Shown here piece after piece: positions 26,701 through 35,665 of a DNA stretch of 56,772 nucleotides. Numbering within the stretch: the stretch's first letter is position 1; each line of letters opens with the position of its first letter. Origin of the DNA: JBFMFR01 sp040752025. Lineage in GTDB: Bacteria; Chloroflexota; Anaerolineae; Anaerolineales; UBA4823. The stretch lies in contig JBFMFR010000045.1 of the NCBI GenBank assembly GCA_040752025.1, positions 1 to 56,772 on the forward strand, read 5' to 3'. The translations under genes were made by a program, and so were the position numbers. The notes beneath the pieces are model-generated. The model was not told where the DNA came from. It worked only from the letters and a program-made list of their open reading frames with translations, and ran no database searches.

Positions 26701-27805
26701 CCCGGCCGAACTATTGCGCCCGCACATCCGCGAGATGCCGCCCTACGAGCCGATCCTGCCGTTCGAGGTGCTTTCTGAACAGTTGGGTCTGCCTGTCGAG
26801 CGGCTGGTCAAGCTGGACGCCAACGAGAATTCTTACGGCATGCTGCCCGCCGTGCGCCTGGCGCTGGCGGAGATGCCCTTCGCACATATCTATCCCGATC
26901 CACAGAGCCGCGAGCTGCGCCTGGCGTTGGCGGAATATCATGGGCTGCCCGTGGAGAACTTGCTGGCCGGGGCTGGGGCGGACGAATTGATCGATTTGCT
27001 GCTGCGGGCGGTGATCGAGCCGGGTGACGTGATCTTGAACTGCCCGCCGACCTTCGGTATGTACGCTTTCGATGGGGACGTCAACCGGGCGCGGGTGATC
27101 AACCTGCAGCGCGATCCGGCATTCACCATCGACCTGCCGGCTATCCAGGCGGCTGTGGCGCAATACCGCCCCAAGCTGATCTTCCTGGCTTCGCCTAATA
27201 ACCCGGACGGCAGCCTGACGCGCAGTGAAGAGATCGAGCACCTGTTGGACTTGCCCTGCCTGCTGGTGCTGGACGAAGCCTACATCGAGTTCGCCGCGCC
27301 CAGCGCCAGTTGGATACGGGAAGCGCCGCGGCGTGGCAACCTGGTGGTGCTGCGCACGTTCAGCAAGTGGGCCGGCCTGGCCGGGTTACGGGTGGGGTAT
27401 GGCGCTTTCCCCAGCCGCCTGATGCCGCACCTGTGGAAGATCAAACAGCCTTACAACGTTTCGGTGGCGGCAGCGGTCGCAGCGCGAGTCTCTTTGCAAC
27501 ATGCTGCAGAGCTGGTGCAGACCGGCGAGCGCATCATCGCCGAGCGCCAGCGCCTGATGGCACAGTTGCAAGAACTGCCCTGGCTGCAGCCTTACCCCTC
27601 GCAGGCGAACTTTATCTTGTGCCGGGTGGTTGGGCTCCCGGCGAGAGAGATCAAAGAACGCCTGGCGCGGGCGGGCATCCTGGTGCGTTACTTCGACAAG
27701 CCGGGCTTGAGCGATCACATCCGCATCAGCGTGGGGCGGTCCGAGGACAGCCAGGCTTTGATGGATGAACTGAGAAAGGTGGAGGTGTTATGCGCACAGC
27801 GATGA
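26693..27805 (+). CDS. hisC: Histidinol-phosphate aminotransferase
   Basis: A PLP enzyme of 370 residues that transfers an amino group from glutamate to imidazole-acetol phosphate. The PLP-binding lysine is Lys225 in RTFSKWAGLAGLRVGYG; LDANEN and SPNNPDG are typical family motifs, and LDEAYIEF contains the Asp that contacts the pyridine ring. Two in-frame ATG codons occur, at 26684 and 26693; I prefer the second because AGGA at 26681-26684 is then correctly spaced. The start overlaps the hisD stop and the end overlaps hisB by 16 nt. Confidence 0.93.
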
Positions 27806-28377
27806 TAGAACGCAAAACTGCGGAGACCGAGGTGCGCGTGCAGTTGAACCTGGACGGCAGCGGCGATTGGCAGATCGATACCGGGATCGGCTTTCTGGAT
27901 CACATGCTCAGTCACCTGGCAGTGCACGGCCTGTTCGACTTGAACGTGCAGGCGCGGGGTGATCTGCACATCGACCCGCACCACACGGTGGAGGATTGCG
28001 CCCTGGTGTTGGGGCAGGCTTTCGATCAGGCGCTGGGCGAGCGGCGCGGCATCGTGCGCAGCGGGTCGGCGTACATGCCCATGGATGAAGCCCTGGCATT
28101 TGTGGCGGTCGATCTCTCCGGCCGGCCTTACAGCGTGGTGCAGGCGGATTGGCACGGACCGATGATTGGGGAGTTACCTACCAGCCTGGTGGCGCACTTC
28201 CTGGAGTCGCTGGCGGTGACGGGGCGCGCCAACCTGCATGCCCGGGTGCTCTACGGGCGGGACGACCACCACCAGGCGGAAGCGCTGTTCAAGGCCCTGG
28301 GGCGCGCTTTGGACGCGGCCACGCAGATCGACCCGCGGCGCGGGCAGGCGCTGCCCAGCACGAAAGGCAGGTTGTGA
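27790..28377 (+). CDS. hisB: Imidazoleglycerol-phosphate dehydratase
   Basis: A 195-residue monofunctional IGPD that dehydrates imidazole glycerol phosphate. The metal-binding motifs GFLDHMLSHLAVHG and DPHHTVEDCALVLG in the first half, with GRDDHHQAEALFKALGRAL in the second, carry the expected His and Glu ligands. There is no fused phosphatase domain of the enterobacterial kind, so the histidinol-phosphate phosphatase must be elsewhere. GGAGG lies before the ATG, within the end of hisC. Confidence 0.95.
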   Translation: MRTAMIERKTAETEVRVQLNLDGSGDWQIDTGIGFLDHMLSHLAVHGLFDLNVQARGDLHIDPHHTVEDCALVLGQAFDQALGERRGIVRSGSAYMPMDEALAFVAVDLSGRPYSVVQADWHGPMIGELPTSLVAHFLESLAVTGRANLHARVLYGRDDHHQAEALFKALGRALDAATQIDPRRGQALPSTKGRL

Positions 28378-28382
28378 ATCAG

Positions 28383-29057
28383 ATGAATGGACTATCGCTT
28401 GAGCAGAAGGATGCACCTGAGGTCATCCTGGTGGATTATGGCGTGGGCAACCTGCGCTCGGTCGAAAAGGCCCTGGCGGCTGCTGGGGCGCGGGTGCGCC
28501 TGAGCGGAGATGCCGAAGTTTTACGGAAGGCGGGCAAAGTGCTGCTGCCCGGGGTGGGCGCCTTCGGAGACGGCATGCGCGGCTTGCAAGAACGCGGCCT
28601 GGTAGATGTCCTGCAAGAACTTGTGCGACGCGGTACGCCCTTGCTGGGCATCTGCCTGGGGATGCAGCTCCTGTTCGCGGCCAGCGAAGAAGCGCCGGGC
28701 TGCCCCGGTCTGGGCCTGCTGCCGGGTGAGGCGCGGCGCTTTACCTTCGATGAGGATACCGGTTCGCCTGGCGCGGCAGGGCGTTTGAAGGTGCCGCAAA
28801 CCGGCTGGAATCAGATCTTGGCGGTGCAGGAGAACTCGTCTTTGTTACAGGGGCTGCCGGAAGGCAGTTATGCTTACTTCAACCACAGCTACTACTGCGA
28901 CCCGGGACAGGCTGGCGATGTACTGGCGCACACCGACTATGGCTGCCTGTACGCTTCAATCGTGGGGCGCAGCAACCTGTATGGCGTGCAGTTCCACCCG
29001 GAGAAGAGCCAGGCAGTGGGGCTGCAAATCTTACGCAATTTTGTGGAGCGTTGTTGA
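28383..29057 (+). CDS. hisH: Imidazole glycerol phosphate synthase, glutaminase subunit
   Basis: Class I glutamine amidotransferase subunit that supplies ammonia to HisF. The triad is visible: Cys91 in GICLGMQLL, His205 and Glu207 in GVQFHPEKSQ. VILVDYGVGNLRSVEKAL is the normal N-terminus. The start is uncertain between GTG 28374 and ATG 28383; both follow a weak purine-rich stretch at the hisB end. The TGA stop overlaps the hisA ATG by one base. Confidence 0.93.
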   Translation: MNGLSLEQKDAPEVILVDYGVGNLRSVEKALAAAGARVRLSGDAEVLRKAGKVLLPGVGAFGDGMRGLQERGLVDVLQELVRRGTPLLGICLGMQLLFAASEEAPGCPGLGLLPGEARRFTFDEDTGSPGAAGRLKVPQTGWNQILAVQENSSLLQGLPEGSYAYFNHSYYCDPGQAGDVLAHTDYGCLYASIVGRSNLYGVQFHPEKSQAVGLQILRNFVERC

Positions 29058-29809
29058 TGGATAAAGTAGAATTTGTGATCTACCCGGCGATCGACCTGCG
29101 CGACGGGCGGGTGGTGCGCCTGATGCAGGGCGACCCGGCGCGGCAGACGATTTATGGGAATGACCCGGCAGGTGTGGCGCGGGGCTGGCTGGAGGCCGGG
29201 GCGCGCTGGCTGCACGTGGTCAACCTGGACGGCGCTTTCGGCGAAACGAAAGCCAGCCAGCAGGGAAACCTGGCGGCGCTGCAGGCGATCTTGAGTGAAG
29301 TATCACGGGTGAATCCCGCGGCCCAGGTGCAGTTTGGCGGTGGGCTGCGCTCGATGGAGGTACTCGAGCGCGCCCTGGAGATGGGGGTGGGGAGGGTGGT
29401 CGTGGGCAGCCTGGCGGTCGAAGCGCCCGAGTTCCTGCGTCGGGCGCTGGAGTGTTTCGGCGCGGCGCGGCTGGCCCTGGCGGTGGACGTGCGCGATGGC
29501 CAGGTGTATACGCGCGGCTGGCAGGAGCCTGCCAGCGTGAGCCCAGGTGAACTCGGGCGCGCCTTCGCCGGCCTGGGCCTGCGCACCTGCATCTATACCG
29601 ATATCCAGCGCGACGGCGGCGGGCAGGGGCTGAACCTGGCGCAGACACGCGATTTTGCAAAAACGAGCGGGCTGGAGGTGGTGGCATCTGGCGGCGTGGC
29701 CTCGCTGGCGGATGTGCACGCGGCGCGCCAGGCCGGGTTGAGCGGAGTGGTGATCGGCCGGGCGCTTTACGAGGGGCAGGTTGACCTGCGGGAGGCGCTG
29801 CGATGTTAG
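29057..29809 (+). CDS. hisA: ProFAR isomerase
   Basis: A (beta/alpha)8 enzyme of 250 residues that isomerises ProFAR to PRFAR. YPAIDLRDGRVVRL holds catalytic Asp13, and YTDIQRDGGGQGLNL carries the second Asp. VQFGGGLRS and VASGGVASLADV are phosphate-binding loops. The start ATG shares one base with the hisH stop, with GGAG 9 nt upstream. It overlaps hisF by 7 nt. In organisms lacking trpF a related PriA does both jobs; the sequence alone does not settle that here. Confidence 0.92.
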   Translation: MDKVEFVIYPAIDLRDGRVVRLMQGDPARQTIYGNDPAGVARGWLEAGARWLHVVNLDGAFGETKASQQGNLAALQAILSEVSRVNPAAQVQFGGGLRSMEVLERALEMGVGRVVVGSLAVEAPEFLRRALECFGAARLALAVDVRDGQVYTRGWQEPASVSPGELGRAFAGLGLRTCIYTDIQRDGGGQGLNLAQTRDFAKTSGLEVVASGGVASLADVHAARQAGLSGVVIGRALYEGQVDLREALRC

Positions 29810-30564
29810 CCAGGCGCATCATCCCTTGCCTGGACGTCAAAGATGGCCGCGTGGTCAAGGGAGTCAACTTCGTCAACCTGCGCGATGCCGGCGACCCGCT
29901 GGAAAATGCGCTCACTTACGACCAGATGGGCGCCGACGAGCTGGTCTTCCTGGATATCTCGGCCAGCCCGGAGGGCCGGCGCACCACCCTCGAAAAGGTG
30001 CGCCAGGTGGCCGACCAGGTGTTCCTGCCGCTGACGGTGGGCGGCGGCATCCGCAGCGTAGAGGATGTTCACCAGGCGCTGCTGGCCGGCGCGGACAAGG
30101 TGAGCATCAATACGGCGGCAGTCCTGGCGCCGGAAATCCTGGGCGCGGCGGCGGAACGCTTTGGCAGCCAGTGCATCGTGATCGCCATCGATGCGCGCAG
30201 GCAGAGCCCTGGACGCTGGCAGGTTTTTACGCATGGCGGGCGCACGCCCACCAACCTGGATGCGATGGAATGGGCGCAGCGCGCCGTGGCGCTGGGAGCG
30301 GGCGAGATCCTGCTAACCAGTATGGATGCGGATGGCACGCTGGCAGGTTACGACCTGACGCTGACAGCCGCTGTGGCGCAGGCAGTGCCTGTGCCGGTGA
30401 TCGCCAGCGGCGGAGCCGGGAAATTGGAGCACTTCGCCCAGGTGCTGGCAGATGGCCTGGCGGACGCGGCCCTGGCGGCGTCTTTATTCCACGACCATAC
30501 GCTGACGGTGGGACAGGTGAAAACTTACCTGCTGGCGCGCGGCATCCCGGTGCGACCGGTCTGA
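29803..30564 (+). CDS. hisF: Imidazole glycerol phosphate synthase, cyclase subunit
   Basis: The cyclase partner of HisH, 253 residues, a (beta/alpha)8 barrel. IIPCLDVKDGRVVKGVNF has the catalytic Asp11, and VIAIDARR holds the second catalytic Asp. TVGGGIRS and VIASGGAGKLEH are phosphate-binding loops. It forms IGP and AICAR from PRFAR and ammonia; AICAR feeds purine synthesis. It overlaps hisA by 7 nt, the usual tight packing in this operon. Confidence 0.95.
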   Translation: MLARRIIPCLDVKDGRVVKGVNFVNLRDAGDPLENALTYDQMGADELVFLDISASPEGRRTTLEKVRQVADQVFLPLTVGGGIRSVEDVHQALLAGADKVSINTAAVLAPEILGAAAERFGSQCIVIAIDARRQSPGRWQVFTHGGRTPTNLDAMEWAQRAVALGAGEILLTSMDADGTLAGYDLTLTAAVAQAVPVPVIASGGAGKLEHFAQVLADGLADAALAASLFHDHTLTVGQVKTYLLARGIPVRPV

Positions 30565-30583
30565 TAGAACGAGGAGGCGATCG

Positions 30584-30895
30584 ATGGAGTTGAAGGTTGA
30601 TGCACAGGGATTGATCCCGGCGGTGGTGCAGGATGTGCGCACGGGCCAGGTGCTGATGGTAGCCTGGATGAACGCCGAGGCTTTGCGGCACACCCAGGAG
30701 AGCGGCGAGGCGCACTTCTGGAGCCGCAGCCGGGGGGAGTTGTGGCGCAAAGGGGCTACTTCGGGGAACCGGCTGGCGGTTCAGGAGATTTGGGTGGACT
30801 GCGACGCGGATACACTGCTGCTGCGGGTGATCTCTGCTGGGCCAGCCTGCCATACCGGGCAGGTGAGTTGTTTCTACCGCTTATTGGAGGTATAG
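30584..30895 (+). CDS. hisI: Phosphoribosyl-AMP cyclohydrolase
   Basis: A 103-residue monofunctional PRA-CH that opens the adenine ring of phosphoribosyl-AMP. VLMVAWMNAEALRHT, FWSRSRGELWRKGATSGN and DCDADTLLLRV are signature stretches; the Asp-x-Asp-x-Asp set binds magnesium and cysteines at the end (PACHTG, SCFYR) help bind zinc. GAGGAGG precedes the ATG. The hisE ATG follows its stop directly. Confidence 0.94.
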   Translation: MELKVDAQGLIPAVVQDVRTGQVLMVAWMNAEALRHTQESGEAHFWSRSRGELWRKGATSGNRLAVQEIWVDCDADTLLLRVISAGPACHTGQVSCFYRLLEV

Positions 30896-31174
30896 ATGTT
30901 GGCAGAGCTGTTCGAAATCATCCTGGAACGCAAGCTCAACCCGCGGCCCGGTTCGTACACGGCCAGTTTGCTGGCGGCGGGCGAGGATCAAGTGCTCAAA
31001 AAGGTGGGCGAGGAAGCCATGGAGGTGATCCTGGCGGCCAAAGGCCAGGGCCAGCAGCGTCTGGTGGAGGAAGTTGCGGACCTGTTTTACCACACGCTGG
31101 TGCTGCTGGCGGCCAAGGATGTCAGCCTGGCGCAGGTGGAAGATGAACTGACCAGACGGCATCGCCCAGGATAA
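30896..31174 (+). CDS. hisE: Phosphoribosyl-ATP pyrophosphatase
   Basis: A 92-residue all-helical MazG-like enzyme that removes pyrophosphate from phosphoribosyl-ATP. The motif KKVGEEAMEVILAAKG and EEVADLFYHTLVLLA carry the Glu/Asp magnesium ligands. PGSYTASLL near the start is typical. It is the last gene of the operon and is separate from hisI, whereas the two are fused in many bacteria. Confidence 0.94.
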   Translation: MLAELFEIILERKLNPRPGSYTASLLAAGEDQVLKKVGEEAMEVILAAKGQGQQRLVEEVADLFYHTLVLLAAKDVSLAQVEDELTRRHRPG

Positions 31175-31186
31175 AAGTTGTGGGCG

Positions 31187-31225
31187 CAGCGGGCGCGCCC
31201 CGGTTATCGAGGCGAGCCCGCGCTG
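31187..31225 (+). terminator. Possible end-of-operon hairpin after hisE
   Basis: CAGCGGGC at 31187-31194 can pair with GCCC-GC-GCTG at 31216-31225, with a two-base bulge. There is no clear T-run, so it may be a Rho-type or convergent barrier and not a classical terminator. Confidence 0.3.
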
Positions 31226-31273
31226 TTCAAGCGAATGCCGCTCGCGTGTCTTGCTGCGAGAGATGACAGTGTG

Positions 31274-32509
31274 CTAGGCCTGACCGGCGGCCTGGATGCT
31301 CTGGCGCATCTGCTCCAGGTGCGAATTGAAGTGATAGGGCGCTTCCATAGCGCCGATGGCCAAACGCCAGAAACTGCCCTTGTTCTCAGCGAAATCCTCA
31401 GGTAGTTCCTCGAACAGGGCCACGGTCTCGGTGTAGGAGCGCTTGAGCGCCTCGAGCAGTTCGGCCAGCGTGGGATAAGCGGCCACGGTGGCACGCACTG
31501 AAGCGTTCAGGTTGCCGCCAAAGCCGTCCGCCTGGCGTTCGAAGCCAGTTGCCAGTTCGGCAACGCCGAACTGTTGGAAGCGCTCGCCGTGGATCAGGTG
31601 TGCCAGCACTTCCTTGGCGCTCCAGTCGGAGGGGGAAGGTTTGTAGCCGGCCTGGGCCTCGCTGACGTTGGCAAAGAACTCATCGATCTCGGTTAGCAAA
31701 TCGAGATAGCGCTGGCGCAGGACGGAGGCCAAGCCCTTGGTTGAGGTGGGGATGGCCGGCAGCGGGCGGCGCGAAAGCTCCATGAGCACGCTCATTTTCT
31801 GGCTGCCGCGATAGAAATCCACCTCGACCCGGTCGCCGGCGCGCTTGCCGCGCAGCGCCACGGGGAAGTCGGGGAAATCTTTGATCGGATGCCCGGCCAT
31901 GCCCACCAGGACATCGTTGGATTGCAGGCCGGCTGCCTGCGCTCCCAGGCCGGGAACGACATCGTCGATGCGTACACCCTGCGTAACCGGTACGCCCAGT
32001 TCTTTGGCGTGCTCGGGGGTGAAGTCGTTGAGCAGCACGCCCAGCATCGGGCGGTTGGTGAAGCGCAAATCCTCGCCGCTTTCGAGCACCGAGGCCAGGT
32101 TTTCCAGGCTGCTTTGCCAGCCTTCTTTGATCTCCTGGCGAGCGGTGTCCCAGGCCTGGTCTTCGCCCAGGCCGCGATGAGTCAGCTTGACCTGGGTGCC
32201 GCCATCTTTCGCTGACAGCAGCACCTCTACTTCGGTTTGGGCTGGCTCGTTGCGCCCGTACCAGGTGAAGGCGATCGGGACTTCCTGTCCCGCTTTGTGT
32301 TCCGCCTCCAGTTGCGTGTATTCTCCGCAGGCGTAGAAGCCGGCGTTCCAGGCCAGGTACAGGCGCCCTCCGGGTTGGGGGCTGACCGTGGCGATATCGC
32401 ACATCCATTCGCGCAGGCTGGTGGCGTTGGTGAAGGCGCGGAAGACCTGGGCAGGCGGCGCTTTGACGAACTGCTCGAACTCGAGCGTGACCAGAGATTG
32501 GGTAGACAT
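31274..32509 (-). CDS. AHSA1 (SRPBCC) - PDZ - DinB fusion protein
   Basis: A 411-residue protein with three domains. Residues 1-145 look like an AHSA1/SRPBCC domain (FEQFVKAPPAQVFRAFT, TWYGRNEPAQTEVEV, GWQSSLENLASVLESG). Residues 150-245 form a PDZ domain (PMLGVLLND, GVRIDDVVPGLGAQAAGLQ, NDVLVGMAGHPI). Residues 260-405 form a DinB-like four-helix bundle (LTEIDEFFANV, WSAKEVLAHLIHGER). No signal peptide is visible, so it is probably cytoplasmic, which is unusual for a PDZ protein. The combined function is unknown. GGAGA lies before the ATG. Confidence 0.8.
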   Translation of the reverse strand: MSTQSLVTLEFEQFVKAPPAQVFRAFTNATSLREWMCDIATVSPQPGGRLYLAWNAGFYACGEYTQLEAEHKAGQEVPIAFTWYGRNEPAQTEVEVLLSAKDGGTQVKLTHRGLGEDQAWDTARQEIKEGWQSSLENLASVLESGEDLRFTNRPMLGVLLNDFTPEHAKELGVPVTQGVRIDDVVPGLGAQAAGLQSNDVLVGMAGHPIKDFPDFPVALRGKRAGDRVEVDFYRGSQKMSVLMELSRRPLPAIPTSTKGLASVLRQRYLDLLTEIDEFFANVSEAQAGYKPSPSDWSAKEVLAHLIHGERFQQFGVAELATGFERQADGFGGNLNASVRATVAAYPTLAELLEALKRSYTETVALFEELPEDFAENKGSFWRLAIGAMEAPYHFNSHLEQMRQSIQAAGQA

Positions 32510-32577
32510 GGTTTCTCCTTACAAAATGATGAGCCGGAAATATCTATAATGAAATACACCCTGGGAGAACGCAGGGT

Positions 32578-34668
32578 TCAGAAATCCAGGAGCGCCTGCA
32601 TGTGTGACCGGATGCGCTCCACCGTGGGCAGAATGGCGTCCATCATGGCCAGGTTATAAGGGATGGGCACGTCGGGCACAGCCAGGCGCTGCAAAGGGGC
32701 GTCCAGGTCGGTGAAAGCCTGGTCGGCGATGACGGCGATGATTTCACCAGCGAACCCGGCGGTGCGAGTGTCTTCGTGCACCACCAGGGCCTTGCCAGTG
32801 CGGCGCACGCTCTCGAGCACGGCAGCCTGGTCCCAGGGGATGATGGTGCGCAGATCGAGCAAATCGATGCGGCCGGGGAAGTCCTGGGCAGCTTGCAGGC
32901 AGCGCGGCAGCATGGCACCCCAGGTGATCACGGTCAGGGCGTCGCCCTCAAGCAGATGGGCGGCGACCCCAAAGAACAGGCAGTAGTCATCGCCGGGATA
33001 GGGGCGGCGGGCTTCGCTGGTGTCGAGCAAGGCGCGGTGCTCGAAGAAAAAGGTTGGGTCATCGCCGCGCAAGGCGCTGCGCAGCAAGCCGACGGCGTCC
33101 TCGGCGTTGCTGGGGTAGGCGATGCGCCAACCCGGCAGGTGGGCGTAAACGGCTTCGCCGCTGACGCTGTGCCAGGGATCGCCGGTCTTCTTGCCAAAGC
33201 CGACCGGGATGCGCACGACCACGGGAGCGGCGAAGCGGTTGGCCGTGCGCCAGCGGATGGTGCCGATGTCGCTGAGCTGTTCGTGAGCGGGGTCGGCGTA
33301 TTTGCGGAACTGGATTTCGGGCGCCGGCAGCAGCCCAGCCAGGGCCATGCCGGCAGCGCGGCCGATGATGCCGTCTTCGTTCAGGGAGGTATCGAAGACG
33401 CGCTCGGGGCCGAAGTGAGACTGCATGTCCAGTGTGGCGCCGTGCACGCCGCCTTTCACGCCCACGTCTTCGCCGAAGACCAGCAGGCGCGGGTTGAGGC
33501 GCATCTCGGTCTCCAGCGTGCGGCGCACAGCATCGACCAGGTTCAGGCGCGGGCCGGGGGAAGCGCTGGTTGGTGTGACGGGACGGACGCCGTCCACCCC
33601 AATGATTGGGATCAGGGCGTTTTCGGGGCGCAGGCCGCCCTGGAGTGGGGCGGTGCCTTCGTAGAACAGGTGGCGGGTGGCCTGCGATGGGTCTGGCTCA
33701 GGGGCGGCTTCGGCTGACGCTAAAGCCTCGGCCAGCTCGGTCTGTGCTTCCTGATCGAGCTGGGCCCACTGCTCGGCGGAGAGCCCCTGGTCGCGCAGGT
33801 GCTCCTCCAGGTGCTTGAGCGGATCGCGGGCGGCTTCGGCGGTGCGCACTTCCGGACTTTTGTAAGCCTGGTCATCGATGAACGTGTGACCGGTGAGGCG
33901 CACGACGCGCAGGCGCAGCAGGCAGGGGCCAGCTTGATTGCGTACGTGGGTCACGGCTTCATGAATGCACTGCCAGGCCTGGGCTGGATCGGTGCCATCG
34001 CCATCGATGATCTTCAGGTTGTTGTAGCCGGAAAGGTTGGTGGTGATATCCCCACAGGGGGTCTGAAAATCGACTGGCACAGACAAACCAAAGCTGTTGT
34101 CTTCGATGAAGAACAGCATGGGCAGGCATTGGGTGGTGGCGATGTTGAGGGCGGCCCAGAATCCATTGGCTGCGGTGCTGCCTTCCCCTCCAGTCGCCAC
34201 GGCGATGGCGCCCTGCCATTCGGCCTGGCCCAGCACCTGGGCCCGGTAGACGATGGCCTGGGCCCAGCCAACGCTGGGGGTATATTGGGCGCCGACATCG
34301 CCAGAGGCGGGCAAGATCGTCGGACGCCCATTTTGAGCGGGGAGGTTGAACATCACACCTACGTCGCGGCCCTGGCTGGGGCCGGCGCGGCGCGCCATGC
34401 CACCTGCCAGGGCGTCGACCAGGCTCAACCCGCAGGCCAGGGCAAAGGGCCGCGAGCGATAGTACACCATGGCAGCATCGTGGGGGTGATCGAGGGCCTG
34501 GGCCAGCAGAACCTGAGCTAACTCGTGCCCGCCGGAGGAAAACTGGTATTTGACTTTGCCCTGCGGGGTAAGCTGCTCAACTTCGAGCTGATCCAGGCGG
34601 CGGGATCGCAGCATCAGGCGGGCAACTTTGAGCCAATCTAAACCGGATTCGGGTTGCACATAAGCCAT
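32578..34668 (-). CDS. 2-oxoacid dehydrogenase E1, fused alpha and beta subunits
   Basis: A 696-residue protein that joins the E1 alpha and E1 beta chains. The alpha part (about 1-330) has the thiamine diphosphate region GGEGSTAANGFWAALN to EDNSFGLSVP. The beta part (about 370-696) starts LNLVDAVRRTLETEM and contains FGEDVGVKGGVHG, DTSLNEDGIIGRAAGMAL and the transketolase C-terminal domain. It resembles branched-chain 2-oxoacid or pyruvate dehydrogenase E1. ATG 34668 has AGGA 9 nt upstream; a longer frame runs into the intergenic region. No E2 or E3 gene is in the window. Confidence 0.88.
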   Translation of the reverse strand: MAYVQPESGLDWLKVARLMLRSRRLDQLEVEQLTPQGKVKYQFSSGGHELAQVLLAQALDHPHDAAMVYYRSRPFALACGLSLVDALAGGMARRAGPSQGRDVGVMFNLPAQNGRPTILPASGDVGAQYTPSVGWAQAIVYRAQVLGQAEWQGAIAVATGGEGSTAANGFWAALNIATTQCLPMLFFIEDNSFGLSVPVDFQTPCGDITTNLSGYNNLKIIDGDGTDPAQAWQCIHEAVTHVRNQAGPCLLRLRVVRLTGHTFIDDQAYKSPEVRTAEAARDPLKHLEEHLRDQGLSAEQWAQLDQEAQTELAEALASAEAAPEPDPSQATRHLFYEGTAPLQGGLRPENALIPIIGVDGVRPVTPTSASPGPRLNLVDAVRRTLETEMRLNPRLLVFGEDVGVKGGVHGATLDMQSHFGPERVFDTSLNEDGIIGRAAGMALAGLLPAPEIQFRKYADPAHEQLSDIGTIRWRTANRFAAPVVVRIPVGFGKKTGDPWHSVSGEAVYAHLPGWRIAYPSNAEDAVGLLRSALRGDDPTFFFEHRALLDTSEARRPYPGDDYCLFFGVAAHLLEGDALTVITWGAMLPRCLQAAQDFPGRIDLLDLRTIIPWDQAAVLESVRRTGKALVVHEDTRTAGFAGEIIAVIADQAFTDLDAPLQRLAVPDVPIPYNLAMMDAILPTVERIRSHMQALLDF

Positions 34669-34705
34669 AGTCGATTTCCTGAGCAATGATCTTTGGGCGA
34701 CCGTT

Positions 34706-35602
34706 CTAGAAAACGCCGTAAACCTGATCGGGAGCGAGAATTTCGGGGAAGCGCGTCCGCAGGGCGCGGCGGGTCTCGTAACACAGGTGGCAGGCGTCGG
34801 CGTAGGCATCCTGGTGAGGAACCTCATAGCGGTAGGCCAGTTCAACTGGCCCGCCAGCGATAAGCGGGCCCACAATTGGGTGGGCGGCAGGCTCGTAAGT
34901 TTCCAGCAGCTTGTAGAGCGGATCGGTGAACATGTTGCCGATGGTGATGCCCTGGCACATGTGCAGATAGCCGAGGGGGTCAACGTGCAGGCGGCCCGGG
35001 TCGATCAGATCTTCATACGGACATTCCTGGAAGTTGCTCCAGGGCTGGTGGATGATGCGGTCGGAGAGCTTGACTGCGGCGCGCCCGCGGTACATGATGG
35101 ACGACTCGCCGGGGGGCAGCTTGCCCTGAACGCTGGAAGCCTCGGACTGTTCGGGCTGGGCGATGCTGAGCGTGCCGAGCGGGATGCCGAGTTGGGCGGC
35201 CGCGGCGGCGGCCAGGCGGGATTGCTGGCTGATTTGCTCGCTGTAATGGTACAGGTCGCTGCTGACCGAGAAATCATCCACCAGGCCGGCGAAGGGCCGC
35301 AGCCATTCCAGGGCGTCCTCCAGGCCCTCTGCCCAATAGGCGTTGGAGACTATCCCGACCTGGAAGCCCATATCGTGGGCCAGGCGCACGGAGCGCAGCA
35401 AGATGGGGTAGTAGAGGGTTGGTTCACCGCCTTCGAAGTAAATCCATTCGACGGTTTTGAGATCCTTGGCCGGGTGCAGAATGCGGCGCACATCGCTGAG
35501 GGTCATGGTGCCCTGCTGGAAGGGGCTGCCCCACACGAAGCAGTGATCGCACTCGAAGGTGCACTGGTAAGTCAGTAACAGGTGTAAACCATTGATTTGC
35601 AT
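34706..35602 (-). CDS. Radical SAM protein
   Basis: A 298-residue radical SAM enzyme. Cys14, Cys18 and Cys21 (CTFECDHC) hold the 4Fe-4S cluster, and YFEGGEPTLY is the SAM-binding Gly-Gly-Glu region. Further cysteines near the C-terminus (FQECPYED, MCQG, ACHLCYE) may bind a second cluster as in SPASM or twitch domains. GGAGG lies before the ATG. The substrate is unknown and no peptide precursor gene is evident beside it. The next gene upstream on the same strand is a nitrilase-like protein 63 nt away. Confidence 0.85.
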   Translation of the reverse strand: MQINGLHLLLTYQCTFECDHCFVWGSPFQQGTMTLSDVRRILHPAKDLKTVEWIYFEGGEPTLYYPILLRSVRLAHDMGFQVGIVSNAYWAEGLEDALEWLRPFAGLVDDFSVSSDLYHYSEQISQQSRLAAAAAAQLGIPLGTLSIAQPEQSEASSVQGKLPPGESSIMYRGRAAVKLSDRIIHQPWSNFQECPYEDLIDPGRLHVDPLGYLHMCQGITIGNMFTDPLYKLLETYEPAAHPIVGPLIAGGPVELAYRYEVPHQDAYADACHLCYETRRALRTRFPEILAPDQVYGVF

Positions 35603-35665
35603 AATCTTCCTCCCGATCGAACGAAACAGGACTGGTTGGCAAACAAGCCGTTGGCCGCGCCGCGA

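Noticed and set aside
31178..31405. Plus-strand frame just after hisE
   Set aside because: No ribosome site or domain, and it runs into the opposite strand of the AHSA1-PDZ-DinB gene.
32776..33717. Plus-strand frame of 313 codons opposite the E1 gene
   Set aside because: Gly/Ala/Gln-rich shadow with no recognisable domain.
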